DNA from: Schizochytrium sp. CCTCC M209059
Taxonomy: Eukaryota > Sar > Bigyra > Thraustochytrida > Thraustochytriidae
NCBI GenBank assembly: GCA_000818945.1
Contig: KN805461.1
Location: 13,605 to 71,127, forward strand
DNA length: 57,523 nucleotides
Reading direction: 5' to 3'
The translations under genes were made by a program, and so were the position numbers. A model generated the notes under the pieces. That model did no database searches. It was not told the origin of the DNA and saw only the letters and a program-made list of their open reading frames with translations. This document shows positions 1-10,420 of the stretch, in pieces (position 1 is the first letter of the stretch; every line of letters starts with the position of its first letter).

Positions 1-592
1 GCCGCTTCACGTATTCTCGAAAGCTTGGAGAAGCGCTACTCTTTTCCAGTCAATGAATGTGCCAACATTAACACGGAAAGTCAACGTATCTTCAGGCTTT
101 TCGAAGAAAGGTCGACCTCTTGACACCTCAGCGGGGCAAGCGCATCATTACCACTCTTTGAAAAGCCATCATGGAGGATGAAAGCCTCACGAACTTTCAA
201 ATCAAATAGGACACCACTGAGACCGCGTGGACCGCGCTTGAAGTGCCGAAGCCAACCAATTTCCTCCAGGACAAGATCATCATCAAAAAGTGGGTACAGA
301 TGCGAAGAGCTCGGCAATCGGCTGACCATGGACAAGCAAAGCAAAGCACACAAAGCAGCGCGCCAGCAAAAGAGCGTGCTTCCAAGCGTAAGCGTCACCG
401 GCTGGACCGCAACGCTCCCAAGAAGGACTCGAGCAATCCTTGTCCACGATGGATGCCTTCCACTACTTCCGCGAGAAGTGGAGTCAGACCGAGGTAGACT
501 GGAGTGTGATGCCGTTTCCGAACGACAAACAGTTCAAGACGAAGCTAGCCAACATGAAGCAAGCCCTCAAGAAGCAGAGGTCGAAGGGTTAA
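1..592 (+). pseudogene. decayed coding remnant in three frames
   Basis: Three protein-like stretches follow one another on the plus strand in different frames. The first (1-120, frame 1) ends at a TGA at 121-123. The second (about 171-440, frame 3) contains an in-frame TAG at 207-209 and a Lys/Arg-rich stretch. The third (452-592, frame 2) reads DAFHYFREKWSQTE and ends with a Lys-rich tail before TAA at 590-592. The amino-acid composition looks like real protein, but no continuous frame exists. I do not recognise the family; a transposon-derived protein or the 3' end of a dead gene entering from the left edge are both possible. Unrecognised short introns could also explain part of the frame switching. 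Confidence 0.35.
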
Positions 593-1509
593 CGACTTGC
601 TAACCCTGTACCTAACGACAAATAAGGATCTTTCCAATGCCTTTCCGCCAACTCAGCATCCACGCCCCCCACGCACCCGCAAGGCCCGCACGGCCGCCCT
701 GGGCGACGCAGGTCTCGGTTCTGCCTGCTAATTAGGTCTTTCCCAGGCCGAAGCAATTTTGCAGCGACAGCCCGCACGCCCGCGCCCTTCCGCCCTCAGG
801 GGCACGATCACGCTGCCGCGGCCGCGCACCGATCAAAGCAAAACCGGACAGGTCTGGTGTTTAGAACCCTGACAACGAGGAGAGGCCATCGCCCAGTTCT
901 CTCACGAACTGCGTCTTTTAAGAATCCATAAAAGTCTACCTTGCTTCGGCTGCCAGGATGGAGCTGAGCTAACGTCATTTCGCATGACTCGGTGAAGGGA
1001 CTGAGAAAGGTTCATGCGGAGACAGTCAGCAAGCTTTAAGAAGTGCACGCCGCAACTAATGAACAATTCGAGCTCGACATTTCTCAATGAGCCTGAACCC
1101 GGTCACCTGTCATCCTGTCTGTCTACGTGTCCTTCCGCGTCGCGCTATTCTCACGGCGTCAGTTTTGGCTGGTGACCATTCGCCTCGCAGCGACTCGCAC
1201 AGAGCACGTCGACCTGCTCAAAGCCTGGACCTCTCTGGGTGCTTCCCCGTGCGCCGACCTGCGGTCCCAACGCGACAGAGTTGCTTGCTTACTTTACCTA
1301 CTTGCGGGTTACCTTCGGGGTGTGCACCATTCCTACTGAGCACTACTGCTATCGCTAGTACTGGCCGGCCAGCGCGTGCACGTTCCCCCGCCCCTTTTCC
1401 AACTCGACTTCGAGTCAGAGTGAGGCTCGTTCTCCCGAACAAAGATCCTCTCGTTGCCGCGCCGCTGCAAACGCAAGAGCAGTCTCCGATCGCCACCGAC
1501 CCAGCCAGC
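593..1509. other. intergenic, upstream of TPR gene
   Basis: No supported gene. The plus frame of the following TPR gene is open from 1087, but the stretch 1087-1509 has a composition unlike the downstream protein and no recognisable domain, so it is treated as 5' untranslated sequence. No clear promoter element was seen. Confidence 0.5.
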
Positions 1510-4500
1510 ATGCCGCGCACGTCGGAGAAGCGCGCGAGCCTGCGCAAGAGCCTAGGCAATCTCGCGCGCAGAGCGTCGACCGCGCTTTCGCGCAAGAGCA
1601 GGAGGAACAGCGGCAGCAGCAAGAGGAAGTCCATCGCCGACGACCTCAGCAGCGACCTCGTCAGCTTCCGCGGCCTCAGCGTTGCTGCCCTGCAGCAAAT
1701 CTGGCAAGACGTCCTCGACGAGACTCTCGCGCCTCGCGTCCAGCTGTACGTGCTCCTCGAGGACGTAGAGACACTTGCGACGGGCCCTCGAGGAGAGACG
1801 AGGACGATTGTGATCGAGGCAGGACAGACCGTGTCGGTGGAAAGCGGCGAGCAAAAGGGCCGCATTGCGCACGTCGATGGGCTCATCGACTTTGAGCCCG
1901 GTCGCGAGGCTAGAGCAAAGCCCAGAAGCGACTGGACCACCGAGGACATTTGCGAAAACGTCGTCTTGCGCCAGGAGAACGCGGGCTTCTTCTACCTCGA
2001 TCGCCTTCTCGGCCAATGCCAGGACAAGACCTGCGTCGGCGCTCCTTTTCGTGGCGCCTTCGTCTGCCAAGCGCACGAATGCAGCTTCGGAGACCTCGTG
2101 GCTTCCATCGTTGCGCACTTTCAGAGAGATATCGATAAAGTTGAAGAAGAAGATCGTGATTTGGCGCGCACGTACGTCTGGCTCGACATCTTTTGTGCCA
2201 ACCAAGCCAAGCTCGTCGCAATGACAAGGAACAGTGATATCGCAGATGATGTCAAGAAGCAACGCGAGGACCTGATCTCGCAAGACCTCCATGCTGCCAT
2301 GGAGCGCTTCGACGAGTGTCTCGTTTTCGTGGACAATTGGGATCGCCCAGCGCCTCTTGCGCGCATGTGGTGTGCATGGGAAATCTATGGTGCTCTCAAC
2401 AGCAGCACGCCACTCGAGCCCATCTCTGCGCCTGGCGCCGATGAGGGCCTGGTAGAGCTGATGCAAGCCGAATCGTATCAAGCCATCCCTCTAGTACTCT
2501 TGGACTTTGACCTGTCCCATGCCAGATGTCACGCGGAAACGGATTTCGATACCATTAGCAAAGCTCTACATCGCATAGAAGGCGGCCACGCGGGCTTTCA
2601 AGCTGCAGTCCTCGCCAAAATGCGGCAGTTGCTTGTCATGACTGCAAATCGAGTTCTCCAAGCTCGAATGGCTGCCAATGGCTCCACCATCGAGGTTGCA
2701 CGAATGATGGCAAACCTTGCATGGCCTTTCCGCGACCAGGGGTACTACGATGCAGCACTCGAGCTGCACCGACAGGCTCTCGAGATCAGAAGAGAGAAGC
2801 TCGGTCCGAATGATGCAGACACAGCAACGACAATGAACGATTTGGCCGGCGTGCTCAAGCTGCAGGGCGAGTACGACGCTGCGCTCAAGCTGTTCCAGGA
2901 GGCTCTTGCAATCCGAAAGAAAGAGCTTGGACTCGATCATCTTAAGACGGCAACGACATTGAACGATATGGCCGGCGTGCTCCGAGAAAAAGCCCACTAC
3001 AACGCAGCGCTTGAGGTGTACCAAGAGGCTCTCAAGATCAGAGAGGACAAGCTTGGGCCGAAGCACTCTGAGACGGCGACAACAATGGACGGCGTGGGTC
3101 ACGTCTTGCATCAGCAGGGTCAGTACGATGCAGCGCTTAAGATTTACTATAGGCCCTTGAGATCAAAGAGAAAAAACTTGGACCGAAACACCCTGAGACC
3201 GCGACACCGATGGACGGGATGGGTGACGTGCTTCGAGCACAGGCTCAATATGATACAGCGCTTGCACTGTATGGAGAGGCCCTTGAGATCAAAAAGGAAA
3301 AACGTGGACCGAAACACCCTGAGACCGCGACAACGATGGACGGCATGGCTGACGTATTATTTCAGCAGGGTGAGTACGACGCAGCGCTCGAGCTGCTTAA
3401 AAAGGCTCTTAACATCAGAAAGGAAATTCTTGGACCAAGACACCCCAATACTGCAAGCACGATGAACAACATGGCCTTAGTTCTCAAATTGCAAGGCAAT
3501 TATGATGCAGCCTTTGAGCTATATCATGAGGCGCTTGAGATTGACAAGGAGACGCTCGGGCCGAGACATCCTGAGACGGCGACTACAATGAGCAACATGG
3601 CCTCGGTTCTCAAATTGCAAGGCAATTATGATGCAGCCCTGGAGCTATATCAAAGGGCGCTTGAGATTGAAAAGGAGACGCTGGGGCCGAGACATCCTGA
3701 GACGGCGACTACAATGAACAACACGGCCTTAGTTCTCGAATCGCAAGGCAATTACGATGCAGCCCTTGAACTATATCAGAGGGCGCTTGAGATCCAAAAG
3801 GAAAAGCTCGGGCCGAGACATCCCACGACAGCGATTACAATGAGCAACGTGGCCTTAGTTCTCGAATCGCAAGGCAATTACGATGCAGCCCTTGAGCTAT
3901 ATCAGGAGGCGCTTGAGATTCAAAAGGAAAAGCTCGGGCCGAGACATTCTGAGACGGCGACTACAATGAGCAACATGGCCATGGTTCTCGAATCGCAAGG
4001 CAATGATGATGCAGCCCTTGAGTTATGTCAGGAGGCGCTTGAGATTCAAAAGGAAAAGCTCGGGCTGAGACATTCTGAGACGGCGACTACAATGAGCAAC
4101 ATGGCCTTGATTTTGGAATCGCTGGATCAAGACAATGAAGCGCTCGAGCTGTATCGGCAAGCTCTCGACATCTACAAGGAAAGACTTGGGCCCCAGCACC
4201 CTGAAGTGGCAACTACAATGAGCAACATGGCCTCGGTTCTTAGATCGCAAGGCAATTATGATGCAGCCCTTGAGCTATATCAGAGGGCGCTTGAGATCAG
4301 AAAAGAACAGCTCGGGCCGAGACATCCTGAGACGGCGACTACAATGTACAATATCGCACGGGTGCACGAATCGCAAGACAATTACGATGCAGCGCTCGAG
4401 CTGTTTCAAAAGGTCCTCGAGATGGATAGGGAAAGGCTCGGGCCAAGGCATCCTGACACAGTGACAACAATGACTGATGTGGCCTTTACACTTGAGTCGC

Positions 4501-4700
4501 AAGGCGAGCACGACGCAGCGCTAAAGTTGCTGGAAGAGGTTCTTGCAATTAGACAAGAATCGCTTGGACCAGAGCACCCTAATACAGTGGTGACGATGGA
4601 CGAATTGGCCTCGATGAAGAGCAGGGTTGGAACGATAGAGGACGCAAGTCTTTTCAGCAGACTCATTTGCAGAAAACAAGATAACCAGCGCCCCAACTGA
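1510..4700 (+). CDS. TIR/HET-like + TPR repeat protein, with one frameshift
   Basis: Predicted cytosolic repeat protein. The ATG at 1510 precedes a basic Ser/Lys/Arg-rich tail (residues 1-45), then RGLSVAA (54-60) and TLAPR, shared with the minus-strand paralogue ending at 16591. Residues about 221-232 read TYVWLDIFCANQ and about 271-297 carry WDRP and MWCAWEIY; both resemble the core of TIR/HET-like modules in protist TPR proteins and fungal HET proteins (recalled family knowledge, not searched). From about 2710 on there are 15 complete 42-residue kinesin-light-chain-type TPRs (YDAALELYQEALEI, LGPRHPETATT) and part of a sixteenth. A one-base deficit at 3150/3151, within repeat 4, switches the frame: 1510-3150 reads in one frame and 3151-4700 in the next. 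Repeat spacing is otherwise conserved, so this is either an assembly/sequencing error or a recent mutation. Taken as written, translation would run out of frame to a stop at 3463-3465. Likely function is protein-protein recognition; the true role is unknown. Confidence 0.8.
2710..4600 (+). repeat. 126-bp tandem coding repeats (TPR units)
   Basis: About fifteen copies of a 126-bp unit encode the 42-residue TPR. Units between about 3470 and 4350 are nearly identical at DNA level, for example the shared block gcaaggcaattatgatgcag, while the outer units are more diverged. This pattern indicates recent expansion or gene conversion in the middle of the array, and it is a place where assembly collapse could change copy number. 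Confidence 0.85.
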
Positions 4701-5892
4701 AGTTTCCTGGCACGACGATGACTAGAGATCATGACGTGATAGACTCAAGCCCTTTTGCTCATTCCTGCGGGGCGAAAAACCCCGCGACCTAAAGTGCTTT
4801 TTATTTCAAAGCGCGAGCGATTGATGAGCGGAAATTTTCGTCCGCGACAAGATCAATCCGCCGTAGAGGCGCGAACGGTGGAGCATGCGACCCGTCAAAT
4901 CGAAAAATCTCGACTCGGAAGCAGTCAAGACGTGGAGACCGCAAAAGGATAAGGGACTATATATATTTTCATTGCATCAGACTGCTGCTCAAAAGAATGG
5001 ACTCTAGTTGACGATACCTTGTTCAATCATAGCTTGTAGAAGAAGAAGACCATGATCTGACTAGACGTAAAAGAAATTTCGCTTCGTGGCTAGCACGAAA
5101 CGAGAAGGTAGAATATAACGCAAGTGCCTCTCTCTGCTACTCGGCGTGATCGCGGATAACTTTGATTCTGCTGGCATCGGTCTGCAACTTGTTGTCGAGT
5201 TCCGACTGCTTGGCTTCAGAGGTGACTAGGTCGGGAACCTAGTTCATCTTTATTAGATGCGTCTAGTGCTATGCAAGGACAATTATTGGTGCGAATTTGT
5301 TGTCGCATCCGAGATCAACGATCAGAGGGCGCGGACTTGTCGTCGCTTCACATTCGCCCAACGAATCCTTTCCGTTGTGCCAGGATCTCAACGAATACTT
5401 TATCGTTGATTCTGTGCGGAGCTGATCGCTCTCGTCTAGGCTAACTCTTGGTCGATGTACTAACGCATCGATACTATTAACGTAACTTTCTTCCCGGCGC
5501 TAGATCGCTATGACTACTCATTCCATCGTTGTGGTTAAACAGACTTAGAATACGTTTTCACGCTGTAGGTATATGACAAAGATTTCACAAGCAAAGATGC
5601 TCTTGTGAAGCACATCGACCACGAATGTGAATCAGATTCTTAATCAAATTCTCAATCAGTTTCATTTTTCTTTCCGCTTTCGCTGCAGTGGACGGCTCCT
5701 TTCTCGTCTTGATTGCTAAGCACAGGCAATTGAAATGTGCAGGTTCTCCGGTTTCCGCGCATACATCTTGGAACCAAACCGAATATTTGCGCACGACCAG
5801 AAAAGCCTATGCATCACGATCTCGTCAACGTCGAGACTGTAATTTTTGGCTTAGGTGCTCGTTCGCAATGGCTCTCAGACTCCGCTCAGCAC
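4701..5892. other. intergenic, 1.2 kb, AT-richer
   Basis: No supported gene. It is the downstream region of the TPR gene and also the 3' flank of the sulfotransferase. An AT run (atatatat) lies near 4962. On the minus strand, 5137-5238 holds a 33-residue open stretch of coding-like composition (SEAKQSELDNKLQTDAS, coiled-coil-like) preceded by ctag, so it could be a lost exon or relic. It lacks a start codon and is too short to call. Confidence 0.4.
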
Positions 5893-7023
5893 CTACTTGG
5901 AGTTCCATGTCACGGGTGTTTTCCATGACTGTGGGCGTAGCTCTTCGTCAGAAAGTAACTCGAGATTTTCGGACTCAAGAGCTTCCCACACACGTTTTGC
6001 GCGCGGTGATATGGAGCGGGAAAAGTATGCGCGACGTGCGGGCTCCGCATCATTAACGTTCACGCGAGAGGACGGTTTTTTCCAGAGGCTGGTATAGTTA
6101 ACTTCGAAGCTTTCTGGTGAGGGCAGGGAGAGAGATTGTACGCCCGCTTCCCGCAATTTGGCCAACAGACGTTGCGCTGCCTCAAAAGGGTGTTTGACGA
6201 GTTGCTCGTGGTTGCTGATGATAATTTTTGCGCCTGTGCGACGGCATCCTTCGATGGCACGAACACAGTGTTCCTCCCAGAGGTCAATACTTCGTTGCAA
6301 GGGCATGCCTGGCATCCACTCTTTGGAAAAGCGAGAAGCCGAGACAATGGGGTCGCGGGCGGTCAGAACACAAATGCGACGTCGCCCGTTGACGCGTGAA
6401 AGCCATTGCTCGGCGACAAGGCTTGCCCTCGGGTCCTTCATGACCCAGCTGCGCAAAGCCCCGGCGTGTCGATCGAGCCATTGGACAACGTTGCCAGTGG
6501 CGCGAAGAAAGCCAGCCCTTGTTGATGGTCGTACTTTCTCCCATGCATATCCGTATCCGTATCCCGCGTGGACAAAACCTTCGTCGAGTGCGACGGCCTG
6601 GCCTAGCTCAAAGAATTTGGCGGGGTTGTTTGGGTTCATGAGGAGCCCGTTTCTCCCGCCCGTGTCGAGACCGAGCTGCTCCAGGAGCATTGTCAGCAAA
6701 GAGGTACCCGTGTGATGCATTCCGAATACAAAGACTGCTGCCATCGTGGCATTCGTCTCTTTGCCGTCAGGATTTACGGGAACGGGCGGCGCACGAAGAT
6801 GCGTGCGATCAAGTTGAGCATGGTGATGATCGCGTCGCTCCTCCTGCTGCCGCTGTTGCTGTTCTTGCGGGTCGTCTCGACCAAAAGTTGCCTCACGGGG
6901 GACGTTCTGATGGTACTCCTCCGACGAGAACTTTAGCGTCCACCCTAGCTTTGCTGATCGGATAAGCAGCGCCGCCGAGCAGCAAGCGGCGAGGAAGAGC
7001 AGCGCAAATCTGCTTGGCCGCAT
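5893..7023 (-). CDS. type II membrane sulfotransferase
   Basis: Predicted Golgi sulfotransferase transferring sulfate from PAPS to a carbohydrate or protein acceptor; 376 residues, single exon. Residues 5-22 form an N-terminal hydrophobic anchor after MRPSR, followed by a Gln/Arg/His-rich stem (50-75). The 5'-phosphosulfate-binding loop is FGMHHTGTSLL (100-110), matching the family pattern of a P-loop-like Gly/Thr/Ser motif. VMKDPR (194-199) and CVLTARDPIVSASR (218-231) correspond to the 3'-phosphate-binding region, with Arg and Ser in the expected positions. NAT at 91 and NYT near the C terminus are possible glycosylation sites. The ATG at 7021-7023 is the first and puts the anchor at the N terminus. 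The acceptor cannot be read from sequence. It resembles the general Sulfotransfer_1/3 fold more than a specific named enzyme. Confidence 0.85.
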   Translation of the reverse strand: MRPSRFALLFLAACCSAALLIRSAKLGWTLKFSSEEYHQNVPREATFGRDDPQEQQQRQQEERRDHHHAQLDRTHLRAPPVPVNPDGKETNATMAAVFVFGMHHTGTSLLTMLLEQLGLDTGGRNGLLMNPNNPAKFFELGQAVALDEGFVHAGYGYGYAWEKVRPSTRAGFLRATGNVVQWLDRHAGALRSWVMKDPRASLVAEQWLSRVNGRRRICVLTARDPIVSASRFSKEWMPGMPLQRSIDLWEEHCVRAIEGCRRTGAKIIISNHEQLVKHPFEAAQRLLAKLREAGVQSLSLPSPESFEVNYTSLWKKPSSRVNVNDAEPARRAYFSRSISPRAKRVWEALESENLELLSDEELRPQSWKTPVTWNSK

Positions 7024-7923
7024 TTTGCACGTCGTTGACGGAGGTCGCGCGGAAAATCAGCACAGACAAGATCTGTCAATCTGATCATGCTTTGCGCTGG
7101 TGCTCGCAGGAAAGGGGAACACGTGGCCCGAGCGACGTCTCGCCTGCCTGGTGGCCGTCTCCATCTCCGACCCTCTTGGTGGCTTGTGGTCGAACTCACA
7201 CATTTGGGCGTGCCTCTTCCCTACCGTCTCGATTCACTGACTGCCTGACAGTGACCCAGTGTCGTACACACCTCTCCGTTCTCACGCTTGCAAGCGCGAG
7301 AACGCTCTGCTCATTTACTATAGGGTTGCGCACACACTCCGACCTGTCGCTTTGGCATGCAGCAGCAGATGCGCGCGCAACTGCAACCAGCACACATGTG
7401 TCCCATGGTCGCTTCTGTCAACGTAAGAGCGAAACGGCCTGCGGCCTGTGGGCGGCGTGATATTGCAAAGCGTCTGCCTGGTGCCTGCCTGCTATTGCTG
7501 TCTCTTGGCTGCATCTGCCGCTGGCGGTTTCCAGTCGTGTCGCTCGCTACAGACCGCCCCGCTGTTGCACCCGTAGCAACCACACGAGAAGCAAAAGCAG
7601 CGCGAGTAATTCGTTGTCCAAGCGTCCTTCGCGCGTGCACAACTCGCACACGCGATCATCGTTGGGCCTATCGCGCGAGTGCAAGGTTGGCTTTAAAAAA
7701 GTGTGTGCGGGTCCGTGTGTATGGCGCGACTGCGCCAGCCAGCAGCCAGCTGTAGCTATCAGTAGAAGCAACTGAATACTACACCTGTCAGTGAGACTTG
7801 GTTGCAAGATCAAATCGGCGGTGCGGCAAACCCGTAATCGTCAATCACAGCAAGCAAGTAAGCAAGCAAGGAGCCAGGGCAAGCAGGACAGGAGTAGGCA
7901 GACGGTGGCAAGCAGAAGCAAAC
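7024..7923. other. intergenic between divergent genes
   Basis: This is the shared 5' region of the minus-strand sulfotransferase and the plus-strand microprotein. Several open stretches exist on both strands, but none has domain-like content. A short gcaa/agca tetranucleotide run occurs at about 7850-7872, just upstream of the microprotein ATG. No promoter motif can be assigned with confidence. Confidence 0.45.
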
Positions 7924-8115
7924 ATGGGTGACGAAGAGGAAAACTATGACACCTTCGACGACAACATGATCGCCATTGCCGGAGGTATCGCCGGCGGCTT
8001 GCTCGTGCTCGCCCTTCTCGTACTCTTCATCATGAAGCGCTTCTACCCAGAAAGGTACAAGAACATGTGCTCATCTATCGAGAAGCGCTCGGCCCAGCAC
8101 CAGCTTTGGGCCTAA
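7924..8115 (+). CDS. single-span membrane microprotein, 63 aa
   Basis: The ATG at 7924 begins an acidic, exposed-looking N terminus (GDEEENYDTFDDN, residues 2-14). A strong transmembrane segment follows at about 16-37 (IAIAGGIAGG then Leu/Val-rich), containing AGGIAGG small-residue packing motifs. A short basic, Tyr- and Lys-rich tail with one Cys (FYPERYKNMC, 40-49) completes it. Charge distribution predicts N-out/C-in topology. The sequence just upstream is a purine-rich leader with gcaa repeats and has no competing ATG in frame after the preceding stop. No family is recognised. It could be a regulatory subunit of a membrane enzyme or a tail-type adaptor. The coherent acidic/TM/basic layout is the main support that it is real; conservation would be needed to prove it. 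Confidence 0.6.
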   Translation: MGDEEENYDTFDDNMIAIAGGIAGGLLVLALLVLFIMKRFYPERYKNMCSSIEKRSAQHQLWA

Positions 8116-8720
8116 GCTCTCTGTGTCCAGCGTCGCCGGGGCAATTGACGTGGTCTCTTCATTGCAGCGAGTTAACCCGACGCTGCTGTGGCTGTTTCTC
8201 GTCACCATCGTCTTCATCATCATCATCATCATCATCCACTTCTTCAAGTTGTTCATTCCGTAAATAGAAACGTACACGATTTCTCAGCTGTTTTTCAATC
8301 AATCAATAATGTGTCGTAGCAGGAGCCCTCTTCTGGCGGTGCTTCGTCGCTCCCTCTCATCTTCTTTCTACCTTGGCCTCGAGACTGCGTGTCTGTCTTG
8401 CTGCCGCCGCAACCCTCGGTTGGTTTCCGCCTCTCCCCGAGCAGAGGAAGGAAAGTGCTGCAAGCGCCCTACGCAAGTGCGCCTTGCCGCCTCGCAAGTC
8501 AACTATCGCCGCCTTCACAGCGCCCGCATCGCTCGACCTGCCTGGCCTGTCTCTCCCTCTTCCTCTGCGCGTCTCTCTTTCTCTCTCTCTCTCTCCTTCG
8601 AGCGTTTCCCGTGTGTCTGGCGCCGGATAATTTCACTTGCAGGCCTCTAATGGCGCATTCGTCCGCAGCACAAAGGTCTCGTGACTGATCTATCTGCGAC
8701 TGTCTGCCACTCACCATTCA

Positions 8721-8721
8721 C

Positions 8722-8794
<73 letters not shown>
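8721..8794. repeat. (TCTG)n tetranucleotide microsatellite
   Basis: About 18 perfect tandem copies of the tetranucleotide ctgt/tctg. It lies immediately before the 20-bp minisatellite and has no coding potential. Confidence 0.95.
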
Positions 8795-8807
8795 TTGCTT
8801 CTTCAAG

Positions 8808-8990
8808 CAAGTTATTTCTTTCATTGACAAATTATATCTTTCATTGACAAGTTATATATCTTTCATTGACAAGTTATTTCTTTCATTGAGAAGTTAGTTC
8901 CTTCATTGACAAGTTAGTTCCTTCATTGACAAGTTAGTTCTTTCATTGACAGGTTAGTTCTTTTATTGACAAGTTAGTTCCTTCATTGAT
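8808..8990. repeat. 20-bp minisatellite, about nine copies
   Basis: The unit tttcattgacaagttagttc recurs at close to 20-bp spacing (cores at about 8822, 8842, 8864, 8884, 8904, 8924, 8944, 8964 and 8984). The first copies carry ttatttc or ttatatc in place of ttagttc, so the array has two sequence variants in blocks. One spacing is 22 bp because of a tata insertion. It sits 290 bp upstream of the membrane-protein ATG at 9276. Confidence 0.92.
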
Positions 8991-9275
8991 GTGATGTGAG
9001 CAAGTGTTGCCTGATTGATTGTTTGTTTGACTTGCCAGTTGCAGGTATTCCGCGCGCCAAACTCGCCTTCGCTCGCAACCAAGCTCTCACGCCGAGGCCT
9101 TCGCTCCTTGGGCTCGCGCCGCCGCCGAGGTCTCGCGCCGGGGCTGCGCGCTCGCGCAGGTGGCGAGGCCGGAGCCGACCGCCCGTCCGCGACCCCATCC
9201 CGCCGGCTGGCTGCGCGCCCGCTACGTCACGGCGAGGTCGCGACCGCGACGCCGGCGCGGACGAGCAGACGCACG

Positions 9276-10178
9276 ATGGCGACGGGCTTCGACGCGCGCG
9301 CGGGCGCGGCCACCGCCATCGCGCAGCGCCTGGGGAGCAGACAGGACGCGGTCCTCGCGCCCGTCATGGCGCTCTCGGCCGCCGTCGTCGCAGATCCGCG
9401 TCCGCTGCAGTTCGGCGGCCTGCCCATGCCCAGCGAGGAGCTCCTGGGCGACCAGCAGCCCATGTTCGGCCATCTCATGCCCACGGGGCTCGGTCTCATT
9501 GTCGCCAAGGTCAGCATCATGTCTCTTTGCGGGCGCTTGCGCACCGTGCAGAAGCGTCTCGAGGAGATGGAGGACGAGGACGAGGAGGCCGTCATGAATA
9601 TTGAGGTTGCTGATGTGCTTGCGCCATCGCGCCACAAGCACGAGGTCTCTGTGTGGAAGGGTTTCGGCCGCAACCTTCGCGTCGGCGTTCTGCGCGATGT
9701 TGCCATCGTCACCACGCAGCGCATCTACGAGCGTCTCGCCATGGAGTTCTTTGTCGACAAGAAAATGTCCAAGTCTCTCGTGAAAAATGTCCCGCGCTCT
9801 GCGCTTCGCAAGTGGGACCGCTTTGCGGACCAGAGCGTGCTCTTGTACATGCAAAAGGTCGGTGCCTGCGCGCTCAAGGCCCAAGTCATGTTTTGGCTTG
9901 CTCTCTTTACAGTCAATCAGGCCATCGATACCTACTACACCTACCAGGAAGCCCAGCACGCGCGGAAAAAAGGAGCGGACGTCAACGCCGCCGCCACCGC
10001 CGTTGGTCTGCACAGGAATGAGACCTTTGTTAACCGCCTCATTCTCAACGCACTGCGCTGCTCTGGCGCCTGCGTCCTCGCGGCCGTTGGCGCGGCCATT
10101 GGCAGCGCCATCAAGCCTGGCACCGGGACAACCTTGGGAATGAACATTGCGCCCCAATTTGTCTACGTCTTTATCTGA
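9276..10178 (+). CDS. conserved-looking membrane protein, unknown
   Basis: Three hundred residues from the ATG at 9276. An acidic EEMEDEDEEA stretch lies near residues 90-100. Hydrophobic segments occur at about 63-80 (GHLMPTGLGLIVAK), 200-216 (AQVMFWLALFTVNQ) and 262-285. The last is rich in small residues (CVLAAVGAAIGSAIKPGTG) and resembles the glycine-zipper helices of Tim17-like and other organelle inner-membrane proteins; this is a similarity of pattern only. It ends at TGA 10176-10178. There is no signal peptide; the N terminus is Ala/Arg-containing and could be a weak organelle-targeting sequence. No family was recognised with confidence. The open frame continues upstream of 9276, but that part is very GC- and Arg-rich with no ATG after 9015 that makes better sense. 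Confidence 0.7.
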   Translation: MATGFDARAGAATAIAQRLGSRQDAVLAPVMALSAAVVADPRPLQFGGLPMPSEELLGDQQPMFGHLMPTGLGLIVAKVSIMSLCGRLRTVQKRLEEMEDEDEEAVMNIEVADVLAPSRHKHEVSVWKGFGRNLRVGVLRDVAIVTTQRIYERLAMEFFVDKKMSKSLVKNVPRSALRKWDRFADQSVLLYMQKVGACALKAQVMFWLALFTVNQAIDTYYTYQEAQHARKKGADVNAAATAVGLHRNETFVNRLILNALRCSGACVLAAVGAAIGSAIKPGTGTTLGMNIAPQFVYVFI

Positions 10179-10340
10179 GGCTGCTAGCGGCGGCAAAAGT
10201 GCGGCTTCCAAGTGGATATATTGTGCAGGCAAGTGCGCGCATCCAGATTCACGGCCTTTTTTGGCGTCCCATCCCACCTCGCCAACACGGCCTCTCTGCT
10301 TGTTCGCGTGCCTTTTCTTCCTTTTTTGCATGTCTCTGTG

Positions 10341-10370
10341 CATGCCTGCCTACCTGCCTGCCTGCCTGCC
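10341..10370. repeat. (CCTG)n microsatellite
   Basis: Interrupted cctg/gcct tetranucleotide run between the convergent membrane-protein and F-box/ApaG genes. Confidence 0.85.
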
Positions 10371-10420
10371 TTTCTGCAAGTGCACGCGAGGGAGCGGGCC
10401 TGCAGAGGCACATTCTCGTG

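Larger units (their letters stand above)
8116..9275. other. intergenic, repeat-rich 1.16 kb
   Basis: No supported gene. It holds a tca trinucleotide run at about 8213-8237, a pyrimidine-rich tract at 8572-8600, the TCTG array and the 20-bp minisatellite listed separately, and the GC-rich 5' flank of the next gene (9060-9275). The next gene's frame is open upstream to 9015, but the Arg-rich content there reads as untranslated GC-rich leader. Confidence 0.5.

Noticed and set aside
1087..1509. Upstream in-frame extension of the TPR gene
   Set aside because: Composition is Pro/Arg/Ser-rich with no domain, and the ATG at 1510 begins a coherent basic tail leading into the shared N-terminal module.
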